Positions 22,164 through 36,400 of a stretch of 64,000 nucleotides of DNA are shown here, one piece after another. A model generated the notes under the pieces. It was not told the origin of the DNA. It saw only the letters and a program-made list of their open reading frames with translations, and did not search any database. How positions within the stretch are numbered: position 1 is the stretch's first letter; each line of letters opens with the position of its first letter. Both the position numbers and the translations under genes were made by a program. Source of the DNA: Caecitellus pseudoparvulus (lineage: Eukaryota; Bigyra: Bicosoecida); the NCBI GenBank assembly GCA_965644315.1, contig CBFFRQ010000055.1:1-64000 (forward strand), in the 5' to 3' direction.

Positions 22164-22577
22164 TCAGCGCGGCTCTGTTTGGGCTGAGGGGGACGCTGGG
22201 GTATCTCGCAGAGCGGCCAGCTCAGCTTGCAGGCGGTCCCTGTGCGCCGACGCCCGTGAGCGAGAGGCTGGGACAATGTCCTTGGTCTTGTTCTCCCGCA
22301 CCATGGAGGCTGATGTGAGTGACTGGCGAGGGGCCAGGCGGCAAGAGCGTGGCAGTGTGTGAGCTGTGCCTGCGGATGTGCGGCTGGGCACGCACCCTGC
22401 CTTCGCCGCTTCCGAGGGTGCGGCCGGAGTAGTCCAGCACCTGCTGAAGCAGGACATACCCCGCAATCACTGGAATGCTAAAGTACACGACCCTGCGCGG
22501 TCACAAGGCAGGCAGCGTGCGTCATGCAGCGGAGCGTGCCAGAGTCTTCACACGCACCCAGCAACACGCTGGCCCAT
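22164..22577 (-). CDS. Small single-span membrane protein, 91 residues, unknown
   Basis: Exons in transcript order 22558-22577 (20 nt), 22396-22492 and 22164-22322. The first exon gives MGQRVA plus two bases and joins over a GTGCGT...GCGCAG intron to a hydrophobic helix (about 8-25, VVYFSIPVIAGYVLLQQV). The rest is polar and basic with a heptad-like helix (HRDRLQAELAALRD). Length, N-terminal helix without cleavable signal and charged tail resemble small mitochondrial inner-membrane or assembly proteins, but I do not recognise the family. The model rests on consistent splice phases (2 and 0), not on homology. It is divergent from the EF-hand-like gene with a 274-bp spacer. Confidence 0.6.
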
Positions 22578-22851
22578 GGGCCCCAGAGGAAGCCTAAAGG
22601 AATGCACACGCTTCACGAAGGCTTTGTGCCGTTTGGAGAGATTCTTTAGTGCTTCCATGGGGCTGGAGAGGTGCCTGCGTTTCCCTCGCGTTTCGTTTCC
22701 ACACAACAAATCCGCAGCACACAGCAGCCGCCGTTGCAGGCGTAGCTTAAATCAATCACGCAGTAGCTACAATAAGCAACGATTCATTGAGTGGGGTGTT
22801 TTGCCACACGGCTGCGCTGCCGCGCAAGGCCCCCCTGCAGCAGTCACGGCC

Positions 22852-24268
22852 ATGCTTGACACGAGCCTTTCGGCAGGGCAGCTGCTGACCCACACTGCTG
22901 GGCGGGTCTTCTCTGATTTGGACGTGTTTCCCGACAAGAAGCTCTCTGTTAATGAGCTGAATGCCTACGCAGCTGTCATGGGCGTCCCGTCCACGCGGGT
23001 GTTCGTCAGGCAGTGGGACAAGTGAGTGTGTTGGAGGCAATTTCCGCACCCGTTGCGCCAGTTTTCGTGCCTGCCCTCCCGCACCATGGGCACTTCCCGC
23101 TGCGCCTCACGTGCACAGGGAGCCTGCTGACTTCCATTTGAATGAGGAGGAATTCACCGCCGCCTTCAACCACGAGGTTGCAGTGCTCCAAGCGGACGAC
23201 CCCTGGTGGTGAGTGGAGAGGCAGTTGTGGTGCGTGGCAGCTCGGCACCTCTCTTTGCTCTGCCCGGATCGCAGGCGCCTCAAAGTGACATGTTGTGTGG
23301 CTGTCACAGTAGGTGTCAGTGTTGCAGTGCTGTTGGCTCTCCTGCCTCGCCTGCTCATCTCCCGCAACCTCAAGTGGCTGCTGGCTGGCGCGGGCGGAGT
23401 CGCAGCAGTGGCCACCTACACCAGCCTGCTCAGCGTCTTGAACACGCTCACCTCCCTCTTGCTCCAAGCGCCCCTCGCTCTCTCTGTTTCCATGCTCCTG
23501 GCTGGGCTGTGGGTATGGCTGCGCCGGCGCTGTCTTCCCAGCCATGCGGGCTCCAAGGCGCCGGCCGCGACCACGCCTGCTCGGCGAGTTGGCCTCCCAG
23601 CCACCCCTCCACACAGAACCCCACAGCACCTGGCGCACCCAGACATGGTGGCGCCGTCTCCTTCCCCAGGTGCCGAGCATGCGGGCGGCGGGGGCGAGGA
23701 CGAGGCGCAAGATGTGGACTTGACGGGTGAGGCGCGCCTGTCGCCGGGTGGCGGGACAGGGGCACCGGCGCAGCCGTCGTCCGTGCCGCCCACCCCATCC
23801 CAGCCACAGCCACAAGGGCAAGAGCCCAGTTCCCCGCCCCAGACAGAGTTTGAAGCCCTGCTGGCCATGGGCAACGTGAGCGTCCATGACATCCAGCAGA
23901 GTGGAGGACGCCGCCCCCGCTCCCCTGCACGGGAGGCCCCGCCATCGCCAGGCGGCAAGGTGGTCCTGGCCCCCTTCACCCCATTCCCACAACAGGGTGC
24001 ATGGGGCAGCTCAGACGCCCCAGCCAGCTCTGGCGTCAGCACCATCTACCCGCCAACGGCTGCCCGTCTGCCGCCCTCCCCTGGGGACACCCCCCTTACC
24101 CGCAGCCGCCACGAATGGTCCCCTGAGCCCAGCCGCGCCATCCAATGGACGGATTTGACCACTTCAGGAACCTTTGGCCCAGGCGCCTCCACAGATGGCG
24201 CCACAGGCTACAGCGGCGTGAGCGCCAGCGCCCTGCGTGGCTCAGCTCGGCGCCGACGCCGGCGCTGA
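22852..24268 (+). CDS. EF-hand-like multi-pass membrane protein
   Basis: Exons 22852-23021, 23119-23208 and 23275-24268, 417 residues. The N-terminal 85 residues look like a degenerate EF-hand pair: a helix, then a loop with DLDVFPDKKLSVNE, and a second part with FHLNEEEF. The first loop has an extra residue compared with the canonical 12, so calcium binding is uncertain. Two or three hydrophobic spans follow (about 90-110, 120-150 and 153-170), and then a 240-residue Pro/Ser/Ala-rich cytosolic-looking tail ending in an Arg cluster. I do not recognise a named family. The first intron contains a copy of the CAATTTCCGC motif. Confidence 0.72.
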
Positions 24269-24465
24269 CGAATGCACTCACCTGGATCTGACAAACACCT
24301 CACACCAAGTTGCACACAAGGTGGGAGCTGGAGTGCCTCGTTCTGCCTGTTTGACCCCATGGTGCTCGCCAGTGCAGGGTGTAAGCGCTACAAGCAGAGC
24401 TGCGCGTGGCCGGGTGCAGGCGCTCTGTGCAGTTGGCGCGACTTTGACGCTGGCACCCTGTGAGT

Positions 24466-27400
24466 ATGGAAGGGCTCAACACACACCTTCATGCTATCAC
24501 GCGTGCTTCTGTTGGCATGACAGAGCTGGTGCAGCAGTTCAAAGGTGAGCCGCTGGTGTCAGGGAGCGGTAATTGCACGCCGCGCACACGCCTTTGAGGA
24601 TTCCTCCGCAGCATGCAACGAGAAGCTGAGCGACAGAGCTTTGCGCGAGCAGGTAGGTATCATTGGTCAAAATTTGTCTGCCGTAGTTCGCGCTGTAACT
24701 CTCCTTCTCGGCCCCGCTCGCAGCTAAAGCCGTTGTCACGCGGTGGGGTGCCAGGCTGGAATGAGATCGTCACAGCGCACTGCCGCGGACTGAGCCGGGT
24801 GTGCGACTTGGTTGAGACAGCAAAGCAACACGGGCGAGGAGTCCGCTCCCTGAGGGAGTGCGCCCTGCTGTTCGAATCCCTCCTGCGTCTGGCTGGTTCG
24901 ACCTCAGCTGGCAACGTCCTGCGCACGAGCTGCGTGGAGGTGTTTGCTGTGGCAAAGCGAATCCTGGACTCTCCAAAGCTCCTCGAGGAGGTGGGCGAAA
25001 TCGCTCTCAACACTCTCACAGGCGCCCTTCTTCCAGTGCCTGCGTACGTGTCAAGTGTTGGCCCCGGCCCCTGGCCTGCCTTACTGTGCAGACTCCTTCG
25101 GATGGCCTTCAGCACACCATCAAGCGCGGGCCCGCGACGCCACATTCTCCTGGCTGCTGCCACGCAGTTGGTGCATGCTGTTGAGGGCAGAGGGACTGCA
25201 GACTCTTCGACGGGCTCAGTGTTTCCCATGCCTGCTCATGCTGCACGCACCGCGAGCGGGTCTCCGAGTGACCAGCCCCATCCGGGTGCCGTACGTGACC
25301 TGGCTCCTCCGCACCTCTCCCTGACTCACACACTGCAAATGGCAGCTGCATGGCTTTCTTCTGCAGCCGATGCGTTCGCAGAGGGGCCCCACGCACTCCC
25401 GCAGCGGGGGGGCACCGACACGCTGCTTGCATTGCAAGAAGTGCTGCGTCTGCTCACCGCATTCCTGGCAAGAAGGCAGTCGGGGGCATACCCGGCCCTT
25501 GTGCTGAAAGGAACGCCTGTTCTTCGATGCTTCACCCGCAAGGGGCTCATTCAGCCCCTCTTGCGAGATGTTGCGGGGCAGACGGCATTTCTCAGCTTCG
25601 TGGCAGCGTGGGTACACTGCTCCACACAGCATGCGGCCTTGCACGGCGAGCGACATGGTGGAGAACCCAAAATCACGCTGTACCCACTTGCAGCCCACGA
25701 TCCTATGGCAGCTGAGGCCTTTGTCCTCTCCCAACAAGTGCTGCTCCACTCCGACGTCATGTTGAGAGCTCTGGGCACCAGCAAAGCGTCGCAATGGACA
25801 TCTGGGGCAACCTTGAGCGGGCCGGAGTGTGTCGTGCATTTGCATGGCCTTGTGAACTCCCTGCCGTTGGCCCCACTGTCTGACATAGCTTACTTGGCTC
25901 ACCTATACCACTCCAGAAGTCTAGAAAGCTTCGCTGAGAGAGCTGCGCTGCACGTCTCGTCGCGCCGGACAGAAAGCGCCCGAAAGCGCAGGAGGGGGGC
26001 GACCGGGCAGGAAGGCTCACATTTAAGCAAGCCTGATGCTTCACCGTGGATCCTCCCGCGTCTACCGGAGCAGACCGTCAGTGTCTCACCTTGGGAAGCA
26101 CAGCTACAGCACACGCTCCGGCACGTGCGTGGACAAGGGCAGTCAGCAGAGACCTTGAAAGGGCCTGTTTCACCCCGTACCAGCTCCTTGCTATGTCCTC
26201 GCAACCAGACCTTGCCGGGGTCAGAGGTGCTGCTGTTCACGGCAGCTTGCCTGCTTCGGCACCCAGACTTGCCAGTGCCTGAGGGTGTGGAGGAGCGCTT
26301 GCTGCAGGGCAGCTCTGACGTGCTGAGAAATGTGCGTGCGGTGCGCGCATCTCACTTACACGCCTTGGTTGAGCTGCTTGCTGCCCTCCAGTATCACCAC
26401 CTGCGCAAGAGTACCCTACTGTCGAGTGGGCGGAGTTCGGCGCAAATGACATCTAGATGGGATGGCCTTCATGGCTTGGTTGAGACAACTCTGCTGCCCT
26501 TCTGCTTCAGCAACACAAGTCAATTTGGACAGGCGACTTTTGAGCTCGCCCTACAGCTTCACTTGGCGCGGGTTGGGAGCAGTGCTGGGCACATGCAACT
26601 CGGTCGCTTGCTGTCCATGCCAGCAGCACGCATTGATCTTGGGAGCAGCGGCTGTTTCCACGCGCTCCTTCAAGGCATCCAAGGCGCCATTCAAACGATC
26701 GCGCTCCATCAACACAGGGTAGGGGTGCCACTTGGGGCACAGGCTTTGCTCCAGCAAGCAGAGTGCATGGCATCGGCACACCCCTCCGCACTGTTCACAG
26801 CAGCAGAGACTGTGCAGGGGTACATCCCTCCTGCACGTGAAGAGACATTGAGCGACCAGCCAATGGATATGGTAGTCGCAGTGTGGGCGCAGGCCCGCTA
26901 CCTCGCTGCCATCGAGCAGGCAACTGGTGCCGATGACGGTGCGCTACGGGTTAGTGCGTGTACGGCGCTGGCAGTGCAAGTGGTATTGGACTGCATGGCA
27001 CCCTACCTGTCTCAGCGCTCTGGACAATCTGGAGTCAACCATGTCTTGGACCAGCTTCGCCTGAGCGCGGCATCGCAGGTGACAGGCAAGGCGTTTCCTG
27101 CTGACAAACCGCGAGATGTTGGCATCTGCAGTCCGACTCCAGATGTTTGGAGCCCCACCGTGGTGCAGCAGCGCCTAGCAACACTGCACAGCCCAATCGA
27201 TCTCGAGAAGGAGCTTTTTTCACATTCCCAGCCGCCCCTCATCGCCCGTCCGACTTCTCCTTCGGGCTGCAAGAAGCCCACATCACCTGCGTTCCGAGCC
27301 CGGCTTGCCATGGCTCAGCATTCGTCCCTTTCCACAGCCCTGCCGAAGATGTGGGCGCCACTGTCCCCCTTTCTGCAGCTACCGCTTGGTGGCGCTCCTC

Positions 27401-30400
27401 AGCACCTGGAGGCCGAATCTGCGGGCATGTTCGAAGCCACTTTCCCGTCGACAGAGGGCAATGGCGCCTTGAAGCATGCTTGCGCGGCGGTGTGCACCAT
27501 ACAGACGGCCATCAGCACTGTAGTCGGACCCATTCAAGCCGCCGGATCAGTTGTGCAATTGCGGGACTTCTTGATGCTGTGCTCCTTGACGGAGAGTAGC
27601 GCAAGACTTTTGCCCGCCATTTTTTCCTTGTCCGCGCCTTCCACCCCGATCCAGTTGTCCCCAAACAGAGCGACATTGAATCTACACGCCTGGGGTGTTC
27701 AGCGCCTTGCCATCGCTGATTTCAGTAAGCTGTGCCTGCTCATTGCAGCATCTGCAGGTCCGTTGCTATCACAGAGCCAATCAGAAGGCACTGAGGAAAC
27801 TATGCGCAGGAGGTCTTTGGAGCACGTAAGGTGTGCAGTTTGGAGCCTGCATGTCTGGCTCGGCTGGGACCTGCTCCAGGCGGGCGGGGCCGCTGCACAC
27901 GCTCTCGGCAGCCTAGGCGCTGGATTGCCAGGCAGGGTGGCAGAGGACACCCTTGCCGTCGTGAGGGCAGTGACTCTTGCCACATTGACCCCATTGCAAC
28001 CTCGATTCCTTGCCGTAAACGTGGACCAACACGCCCACGAGCAGTACCTACAGGAGCACCTTGCAGACTTTCCTGCCCTTGCGCCTCTCGTCCCGCAAGC
28101 GTCTAGCTCACTTGGTTCTGCATCTGCTTCGAAGACCGAGAAAGCCACACTTCCTTCACCCACCTTGGACGATGACGACGACATTTTTCTTGAGAAAGCT
28201 GTCGCTGGAATTAGGGTTGCAGCAGACTCCTCATCATTGCCAGCCTCCAGTCAAAGTGAGGCGGGCCCGCCCCTTGCAGTTTCAAAGTGTGACTCCGGAG
28301 AGGTGTCCCTCGTCTGCGACATTCTCTGCCTCAGCCATACTTTGTTTTTGGATCGAGGTGGTGCTGTCGATCCTGCTCTTTCTCGCTGCATCGATGTGCG
28401 CTGGACGGCATTGCTTGCATCGGCCATGCGTGCCTGGGCAGGTGTGGAAGGGCTGGGCCTGTGTCCTGAACTGCGGTGCAGTATGTACACTGCCGAGCGG
28501 ACCAGCAGTGCCCGCAGATTTTCGGTGCTGCGCTCCATGGCGGATACGGCACTTGACATCGCTGGAGTGTGCCGGGTGCTACATCCAGCGGATGCCGCCG
28601 CCATTTGCTTGTCGGTTCACTCCGCCAGCTGCGCAAGACAGGTGCTCCAAGAGCAATGGTTTCGCAGAGCAGCAGCATTCTCTGCACTGGCGTGTGTCAC
28701 CTTGTGCTCCTTGCATGGCTTGGTTTGTTCTCGGCCAAGCCTGGTCACGGCAGCGCTGATTTGTGCAGCAAGCACCCGGTCGGGAATGTCTTCCTCGCAA
28801 GTTCAGCGGTGCGCCAGCGCACCCTTTATGGCTCACGTGAGCGGATTCAGTACCGCTTTCCAGGAGCTTTGCAGCCGGTTTGACTCCCGCGATGTAGCTC
28901 CGCGCCCAGTTGGCGGGGGATCACTCGAACACGCATGTTCTTGGTTCTTGTGTGAGACAGAGTTGGGGGACAAGGCTGTTGGGTTTGCGTCAAGCGAGCA
29001 TGATGCTGTGATCCACATGACTTCTTCTGCGGGTATTCATCACCGTGAAGACTACGCTGCCTCTGCAGCGGTTTGTGCCGAGGCATTGGTTGGGCTGGCT
29101 TGTGGCCATCAAGCTCAATGGTTGTGCTCGTGGCGTGCCGTGGTCGCCTTGTGCCAAGTTGAGCACCGCACAGCCTCAAGCGTCCGAGCAGATAAAGCAT
29201 ATGTTCACTGCAACAGACTTGACAGTTGGCAGGCGTCTTCAGCTGCGTTCCACGCGCGCACTCACCCAGCCCTGCGAGAAGCACGGTCGATCAGGGCCGC
29301 ACCCGCAGCCTTTTCCAGCTTCCTTGAGGCCAGGTGCACAAGCACTGGCTGGGCTTCGCTGCTTCCCCCAGTCAGCGTCCACGTGACAGGAATTGCGGCA
29401 GACGTTGCAGCCTTCATGATGGGCGTCAGCGAAGTGATGTACACCTGTGTGCTGTGCCACTCAGCAGCAACAGGGTGTGAGTTTGAGACGTACTTACTTG
29501 CACAGTCGCGGGCACTGTGGGCCTCTTGTGAGCACGCGCTTTGCGAAAACTGGAAAGACTTGGGTCTACAGCGGCAGCAGCCACACCCCTTGACAGCTGT
29601 GCAGTACTCCCCCGTGTCTGAGAGGAAGCTCCCCAAATGGGTGCTTTCGGGCGCTTCGGAAGCGCTGCCTCAGCCATGGGCTGCAGAGGTTGATGTCGGC
29701 GAAGGTCCGGAGCCCCTGTGGGGGTTTTGTGGGCTTGCAAATGATGGCATGGAGCCGGGGGGAGTGTGCACTGAAAATGAGGGTGTCTCGGCAACGGCCC
29801 ACGCGCTCTCTCTGCTCCTTCGAAGGCAAGCTTTCGGGTTCGAGATGGGGCCGTTCACCAGAGCAGCTTGCTTGCACCTTCACAGGAACATCTGCCTATG
29901 CTTGCCGCGCATGGCCCCTGGAGCCAGGGACTGGGACCTGCTGGTGTCGCAGGCGTTCCCAGTCGCGCGTCGATGGGCCCTGTCACCGACAAGTGGCCCA
30001 CTGCAGAGCGCACCCAGCGTGCCAGGCGTGGAGCAAGAGGCAGAGTGGTTTGTGCACTTTGCCGCCCAAGGTCTCCATACACCGTGCTTGCTGACCAAGC
30101 AATCTGCCGGCATTGCGCTATGGGCAGCCAGGAGCTTGGCAAGCTGTGCTGTTCTGGGGGGCCACAAGCACCACTTGGCTCAGGCGGCCGCAAGCACCCT
30201 CGTGCTTCCCGATCCCATCCCCTGGCATTCAAGTCCAGAGCCGAGCATGCCTGGTGCTGTACTCTCTCACCAACTGGTGGACTTCGCCTCCCACGTCCAT
30301 GGAGATCCTGCGCGGATACTCCAGGCCTTGTCCTCGCTATGCACCACTCCCACGCCCCTATTGGAAGAAGACACCGACAGCGCCCTTGTCAAGACAAGTG

Positions 30401-33400
30401 GTGGCTTCAGAGGCAACACGGCACACTCGGTATGGAACTGCGCCTTGGCAGCGGCTGCTCTGGCTGAAGGCAACGAAGGCAGTACTCATGACAGCGGACG
30501 CGCTGAACTTGCTTTGACTCCAGAACACCCAGCAGAAACCCATGCAGGAGTCTGGGCCGACGGATATCAGTACAGCACAGTTTCCACATCAGCCTTTGCT
30601 TTCTCGCTGGGGGGCCAGGCAGTCAGCAATGTGGGAGTCTTGACTGAAGAGTTTAAAGCTCTCATGGTGCGGGTGACTTCACCGCACGCGGGTGCGTTTT
30701 TACTGAAGTGCTTGGCCTTCTTTTGTGAGCGCAATGGTTGCGACTCTGTTTCGTCGACGCTCATGTTCTGTCTTCCGGACCTCACTGCGGCCTTTTGTGC
30801 TTCCGGATGGGGTGCCACATGCATTCCGCCATCCCTCATCGGAGCTTCGACCTGGCAAGAACTTTCTGGTGTGCTTGGCTGTTCATGGTTGACAGCTTCA
30901 GCTTTGGATGGCGCACAAGCTGGCTCTGATGAAGTCGCAAAGGCACCGGTGCCAGTCTTTCAGAGGCCCTTGCCTGCGTTTACGCCTCGACTGGCGGAAA
31001 CAGCGCAAAAACAATATGTAGACAGAGCGGAAGCATTTGCAGCATGCTGGAGGCTACTGAAGTGCACCCCTGAAAGTGGCTTAGCCCCGGATCCTTCAGC
31101 TGCAGCGTGGGGTGCTTGGGCTGTCAAAGCATCGCCCACCAGACGTGCACCTACACACTCCCTTGTGCAATTGCTGGAGGGTTGGTCAACTCTGCTTGGA
31201 ATGGCTCCTGAGCCTTGGATTCCGCGGCACTCTACCACGCAAGGACTTTCATCTGGAACCGCTGGCCATGGCGCGCATGCAGCCATCGACCCCCAAACTC
31301 GGTTGACAACAGCCCCCCAGCCAGCGCCCGTTGTGGGGTCTGAGAACATGGCGCTGGCGCTGGGGCACGAAATTGGTTTGGTGGTGCTGTTGCTGCGCTC
31401 TATGGGTTCTGATGCGGCAGAGAAACTGGCTTCGCACCTCTTCGGAATGTTGGAGCCCGCACGGCGTGAACTTGTTCTCAAAGAAGTGGCCCAGGTTTTG
31501 CTTGGGGACGCCCAAGTGGACGCTGGTACAAGCCCTTCAGCCTTGCCAGCAATCGATAGAGCGACGCAGCACCTTCGCTGCCTGGAGCCTGTTAATGCCC
31601 TTGATGTGCAGCCGCTTCAAGTGCTGGGCATAGCAGCTGAGCTCACACTTGGACGATACTCAGTTGACTGCTTGGACAGCCACAGCTTACGGACAAGGGT
31701 GGCTGGCGTCTTCAGGGCTCTTGGCCCTGCGGCCTTGCTCCAATTGTGCTTCTCCGTGGGCAGCGCATCGCCCACATCAACATGCGCCCGAAAGTTGCTC
31801 TTCTCTGTCGCTGACCTGTGCGAAAGCGGGCACCTCAGGCTGCAAGACGCCGTGCCTGTCCTCAGCGAGGTGCGTGGCCGGTCACAGCCCGTCTCCAGTG
31901 CGGGCTCAGCACTGCATGTGCCACAGCTGTATTACCGGGAGGCATCTCATGCACTGTACAGGGGAATGGGGGAGCTGTGTGCCATCCTCGACGAGCAGGG
32001 CCAAGAGCATGTCACCCTGAACTCTGCGGTTAAAACAGTGCAGGCAGTCATGCGCTGTGTGAAGGCCAGTCGCGCCTGGCTTTCAATTTGCGCTTCTGAT
32101 GTGTCAACGGCTCTCGTGCGGGCTGAGGCTGGCACGGAAGGAGCTGCCATTGCGCTGCACGCGGCTGCAGCGCTGGCCATGGAGGGACCCCTCATCGTGG
32201 CTCGCTGCTGTGAGCTGACCGCTAGAAGCACCGCCCAATTAGGCGAGCTGCACGAGGAGCTCGGGGATTCCCTGGAAGGGGATCCAATGAAGCAAGTGCT
32301 GCCGGGAGCGCAGTGCTCGGAGGTTGATCTGTGCCGGCTCAGGAGCGAGGCTTGGGAGGCGTTGACACACGTGCTACGCGGCTTCGGCACGCCTATCCCT
32401 GTCGCAGAGGGACAAGACGCTAGAGCCCACCCACATGGGCATGTAGATTCAGGTTCATGGGGCAAGGTATTGACTGCCTGGCAGAAGCGAAAGGCTGCGC
32501 AACCTCCACCATCATGCGTCGCGGCTGCCATTCAAGGTCTGCACCGTGCATCGTTGGCCAGCCTTGCACACTGCTGTCCAGAATTGCTTTCTGAGCATCA
32601 TGGCAGTGGACCCTTTCGCGGCAGTCTTTCTGGCCTGATCGCATTGCAAGAATGTGCTGCTGAGGCAGGGCTCCAGGATCGCCTCCAGTCAGCGCAGAGG
32701 CAGGCAGCCAGGAACGTTGCCACTTGGAAAGGCACTGGCAGGAGCGCCCGAGGGCTGCCTGGCATGTTGGACGCTGGACATGGGCACTTGCTGCCACATC
32801 GGCAGGTGCACTCATCACGCATCGTTGCTGCCCTGTATGCAGTTATTGCTGCCGAGTGCGAGGCAGCGCTGCTGACAGCGTTGACGAGTCAGCGGGACTC
32901 TGACCACCACGGCAGGTGCGTCTGCAGGCGAAGTTCGCTGGCGCTAGCTGAGGCAGAGCTCAGCTTAGCAGCGATGATGGACTCTCTGACCCAAGGGGAG
33001 TTTCTGTCCTCCCCTCGCCTGGCGTCCGAGCTGCTCGGCGCCCAAGTTATCCGCACCATCTGTCCTGATGGCCTGCCCCTCCAATGCGCTGGATTATGGA
33101 TGCACCTGAGGGAGATTCAAGATGCATCGTGCTGCTCTCCGTATGACGGCCTGTGGGGACGGGTGCAGCAAAGGTGGATGGCGCAAGTTCGCCCCCAGGC
33201 GACGTCTGAGTTCCTCCCCTGTGGATCGAAGCCGCTCTTCGCTGAGCCCCTCCTCGCTCCTGCTGTCGCAGAAACTCACAGAGGCACCGACGCCACAACA
33301 CTGCCGGCCTATGGCGATGCAAACTGGGCAAAACTGAGCGGGCATCCCAGCTTGACCGGTGCAGTGTGGGCGTCCAGCAAGTGGCCCTGTGCTCTGACAG

Positions 33401-36400
33401 CATTGTGCCAGGACTTCATTCCCCAGTCACCGGAGGCGGCGCTTCTGGGGGGCCACGAGCTCAGTGAGCCTAGGAATCAATTGCGGCTGTGCATTGCGGC
33501 GCTCCCTGCTTGCCTGTGCACTTTGCTGCACCACGCTTCGGTCTTGTGCTGCAAGCTTTCTGCTCGTGGGCCTGGGCGAGACGCCAGGAAGCGGCAGCGA
33601 GGCGAGTCTGTCACGCTTCAGGATGGATTTGTGAGCAGCTTGACACTGCTTCCTGGGATGGGGGCAGAGATCGGCCTTCACCAGCTTGGGCTGGCGTGCA
33701 GGCAACCAGCACCGGCTTCAAAGGGGTCGACAGAGATCCCCACCCCTGCGGAGCTCGTCGCAGCACCTCCACCTCCTGCTTCTTCGCTGCATAGTCGTTC
33801 AGACCGCCTCGCCGTGGTTGCCATTGCTCCACCATGCAGCAACGCTCTCCGTGATGCCTTGTCCAAGTGTGTTGGGGACCTGCTCCAGGAGGCCATGCGC
33901 ACCCGCGCGCAAGACATCATTTATGCCGTGCTAGCTGCTGTAGACTCCCTTCGGGCCATGCGACAAGTTGTCGTGTCAGATAAGCTCGCGCAAGACCGCA
34001 CGTGGCTGTCCCGGCACCTGAAAGGAATAGGGGTGCCAAGTGTGTTGCAGTACGGGCAGCAGCTGTCTCTTGACATCTCCAGGAGGGCGCTTTTTGAGGC
34101 AGCCATGGCCGTCAATGATACTTCGAGGGCCTCGTTTTACTGTGATCTCCTGTTGCGAGATGGCGCGGCTTGGGCAGCATCGGGTGCTGCAGGGTTGCCG
34201 CTTCACCACCACATCCTGCAGTGCATTGGGCGCTTTCCCCAGGAACAGCAGCAAGCAGTGCGTCGTGTGATGGCAGCGCAGTGGAGCACGCCAGACGGTG
34301 GTGCAGCGTTCGCGGCAGAGACTCCCCGTCATAACCTTGAGCAGTGGCACGAAGATGCCCAGCCTAGTGGTAGGGAAGGGCGATGCCTTTGGCAACTTGA
34401 AGCGGCAGCGTTGGAGGTGCTTGATGTGGGAACACCTCCACTTGCCCAGTTGGAGCTGTTGAAGCGTGAGGCAGCCATGCCAGCGGTCAGCGAATTGATC
34501 AAGCAAAGTCAAGCGCTTGCCCCATTTGCCGCAACGCACGGCACGCTGTCTGACACCGCCGCGATCCCTGCACTCATGGCTGTCATGGAGCAATCGCTTG
34601 CATGGATGCGTGGGTGTTCGGAAGGTTCGCTGCGGGCTGGAGGCGAAGTGCAGCTGGAGACCTGCGTTGCGAGTGCGTGCGCAGCGCATGCCATGTGCAC
34701 GTTTGGCCTCAGGGCACCCCAAGCAGCGATCGGCATTGAGCTCGGACCAGACCTGCTCAACCTTTTACATGGCGGCTTGAGATGGCTGGCCATGGAGCAA
34801 AGCACGCCAGATTCTTCGGGCTTCTCTTCGGTGCTTTCAGCTTGGACGAGCAGCGTCCCTGAGGCAGGCCCGACGTGGCCAGGCGTCTGTGCTACGTTTG
34901 CCTTGCAGACCATCATGGCGGCGCAGGCTTTGCCGAGCAGCACGCACCCCTGGGTTGCAAGGGCGTTGTCCAGAGTGCGGACCAGCGGGCACTTCATCGT
35001 GGGAGAGTACACGGATGGTGTGCGTGCAGCCATCCAGCGCTATCACCAGTCCGAGCCGGGCCGCCAGCAAGCTGCCATCGCCGAGCAGCGAGCTCAGAGC
35101 TTTAGTGCAGAGAAGCTGAGGAGGGCCATGCGTGCTTACAAGCAAGGCATGAGCTCGGCAGCCTTCAGGGAGGCCTTGCAGCTGCCATGCGATGTGGAGC
35201 CAGCACAGTACGTGTCGTCGCTGTGCAAGTTGCAGAAGCGGGTTGACCAAGACAAGGCCACGAAGGCTGCACGACAAGCCACTCATTCTCTCTGCCTGAC
35301 TTCAGCCATCTTCCACTTCGCGCGTGGCCTAGAGCATTCAGCCGGGAGCGCCGCTGTTCCGTTTTCCACGCGACTGTCCATGGCTTTACGCATGGTGGGG
35401 TTGTGGATGGACCACTTTAGCAAGCCTGAGGCCTTCAAAGTCCTGGAAGGGGTGCTGCCAAAGGTCCCATCGCAGGACCTCTTGCCAGTGTTGTCGCAGT
35501 TGGTGTCGCAACTGGGGAGGGACCTGAAAGGGCGCCCTGTCGGTGACGGTGATGGGGATTCGTACACGCGCATGGTGGAGGGCTTGGTCGTGCGCCTGGC
35601 ACAGCATTCACCATATGAGGTCATACCATCTCTCATGTTGTTGTTCCAAGGGGATGTGGGATCGGGGCCAGGAGTCGGACCTGCCACAGGGACACCGGCC
35701 GCCAAGCAATTGGCTGCGGGGAGAGTATTTACACGCCTAAAAACCACAAGTGCTGGCCTGGCTGATGTGTGCTCTGTACTTTGTGAAGCTATTGACGGGT
35801 ACACAGCCCTGGCACTGAAAGACCACACCAAGCGTGGGCCGACAGCTCTGCGTGGCAATATGGACCCTCAGCCAACCAGCACGGTGAGCCTCCTATCTTT
35901 GCGTCGCATGACCCTGGAGCACGTCTTCAAACCCGAGCGGTTCTCACCCCGCTTGCGCTTGCCAAGGCTTCGCCTGTTACCGCTGCTTACTCACACCGCG
36001 GCAAGTCGCGGGCAATTGCCAGGCCAGTGTGCAGCCGTTTCTACCGTTCCCGGTGACGGGCTCGGCGAAGCTGTGGCTGCAACGGAAGGCGGGCAAAGCT
36101 TCACTGCAGACGGTGTCCGCCTGCCAGAAGTCCACGTAGCGCGGATCAGCGGGCAGTATGAGTTGATGGGGAACGGCATCACGAAGCCCAAGAGACTGCG
36201 CCACTTTGCGAGTGATGGCAGCTCGCACAGCAGCATCTTCAAAGGGCCCAACGACGACATGCGCCAAGACGCACTCATGACGCAGTTGTTCTGCGTGATG
36301 AATGCCCTGCTCGCTGGGTCAGGCTCACCAGCAGCCCAGCGGAACCTGCACATCCGAACGTACACTGTGCGCCCCCTCGCACGGACATGCGGGATGCTTG

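Noticed and set aside
24866-24900. GTTCGAATCC resembling a tRNA T-loop
   Set aside because: It lies in the ATM coding frame and no cloverleaf can be formed around it.
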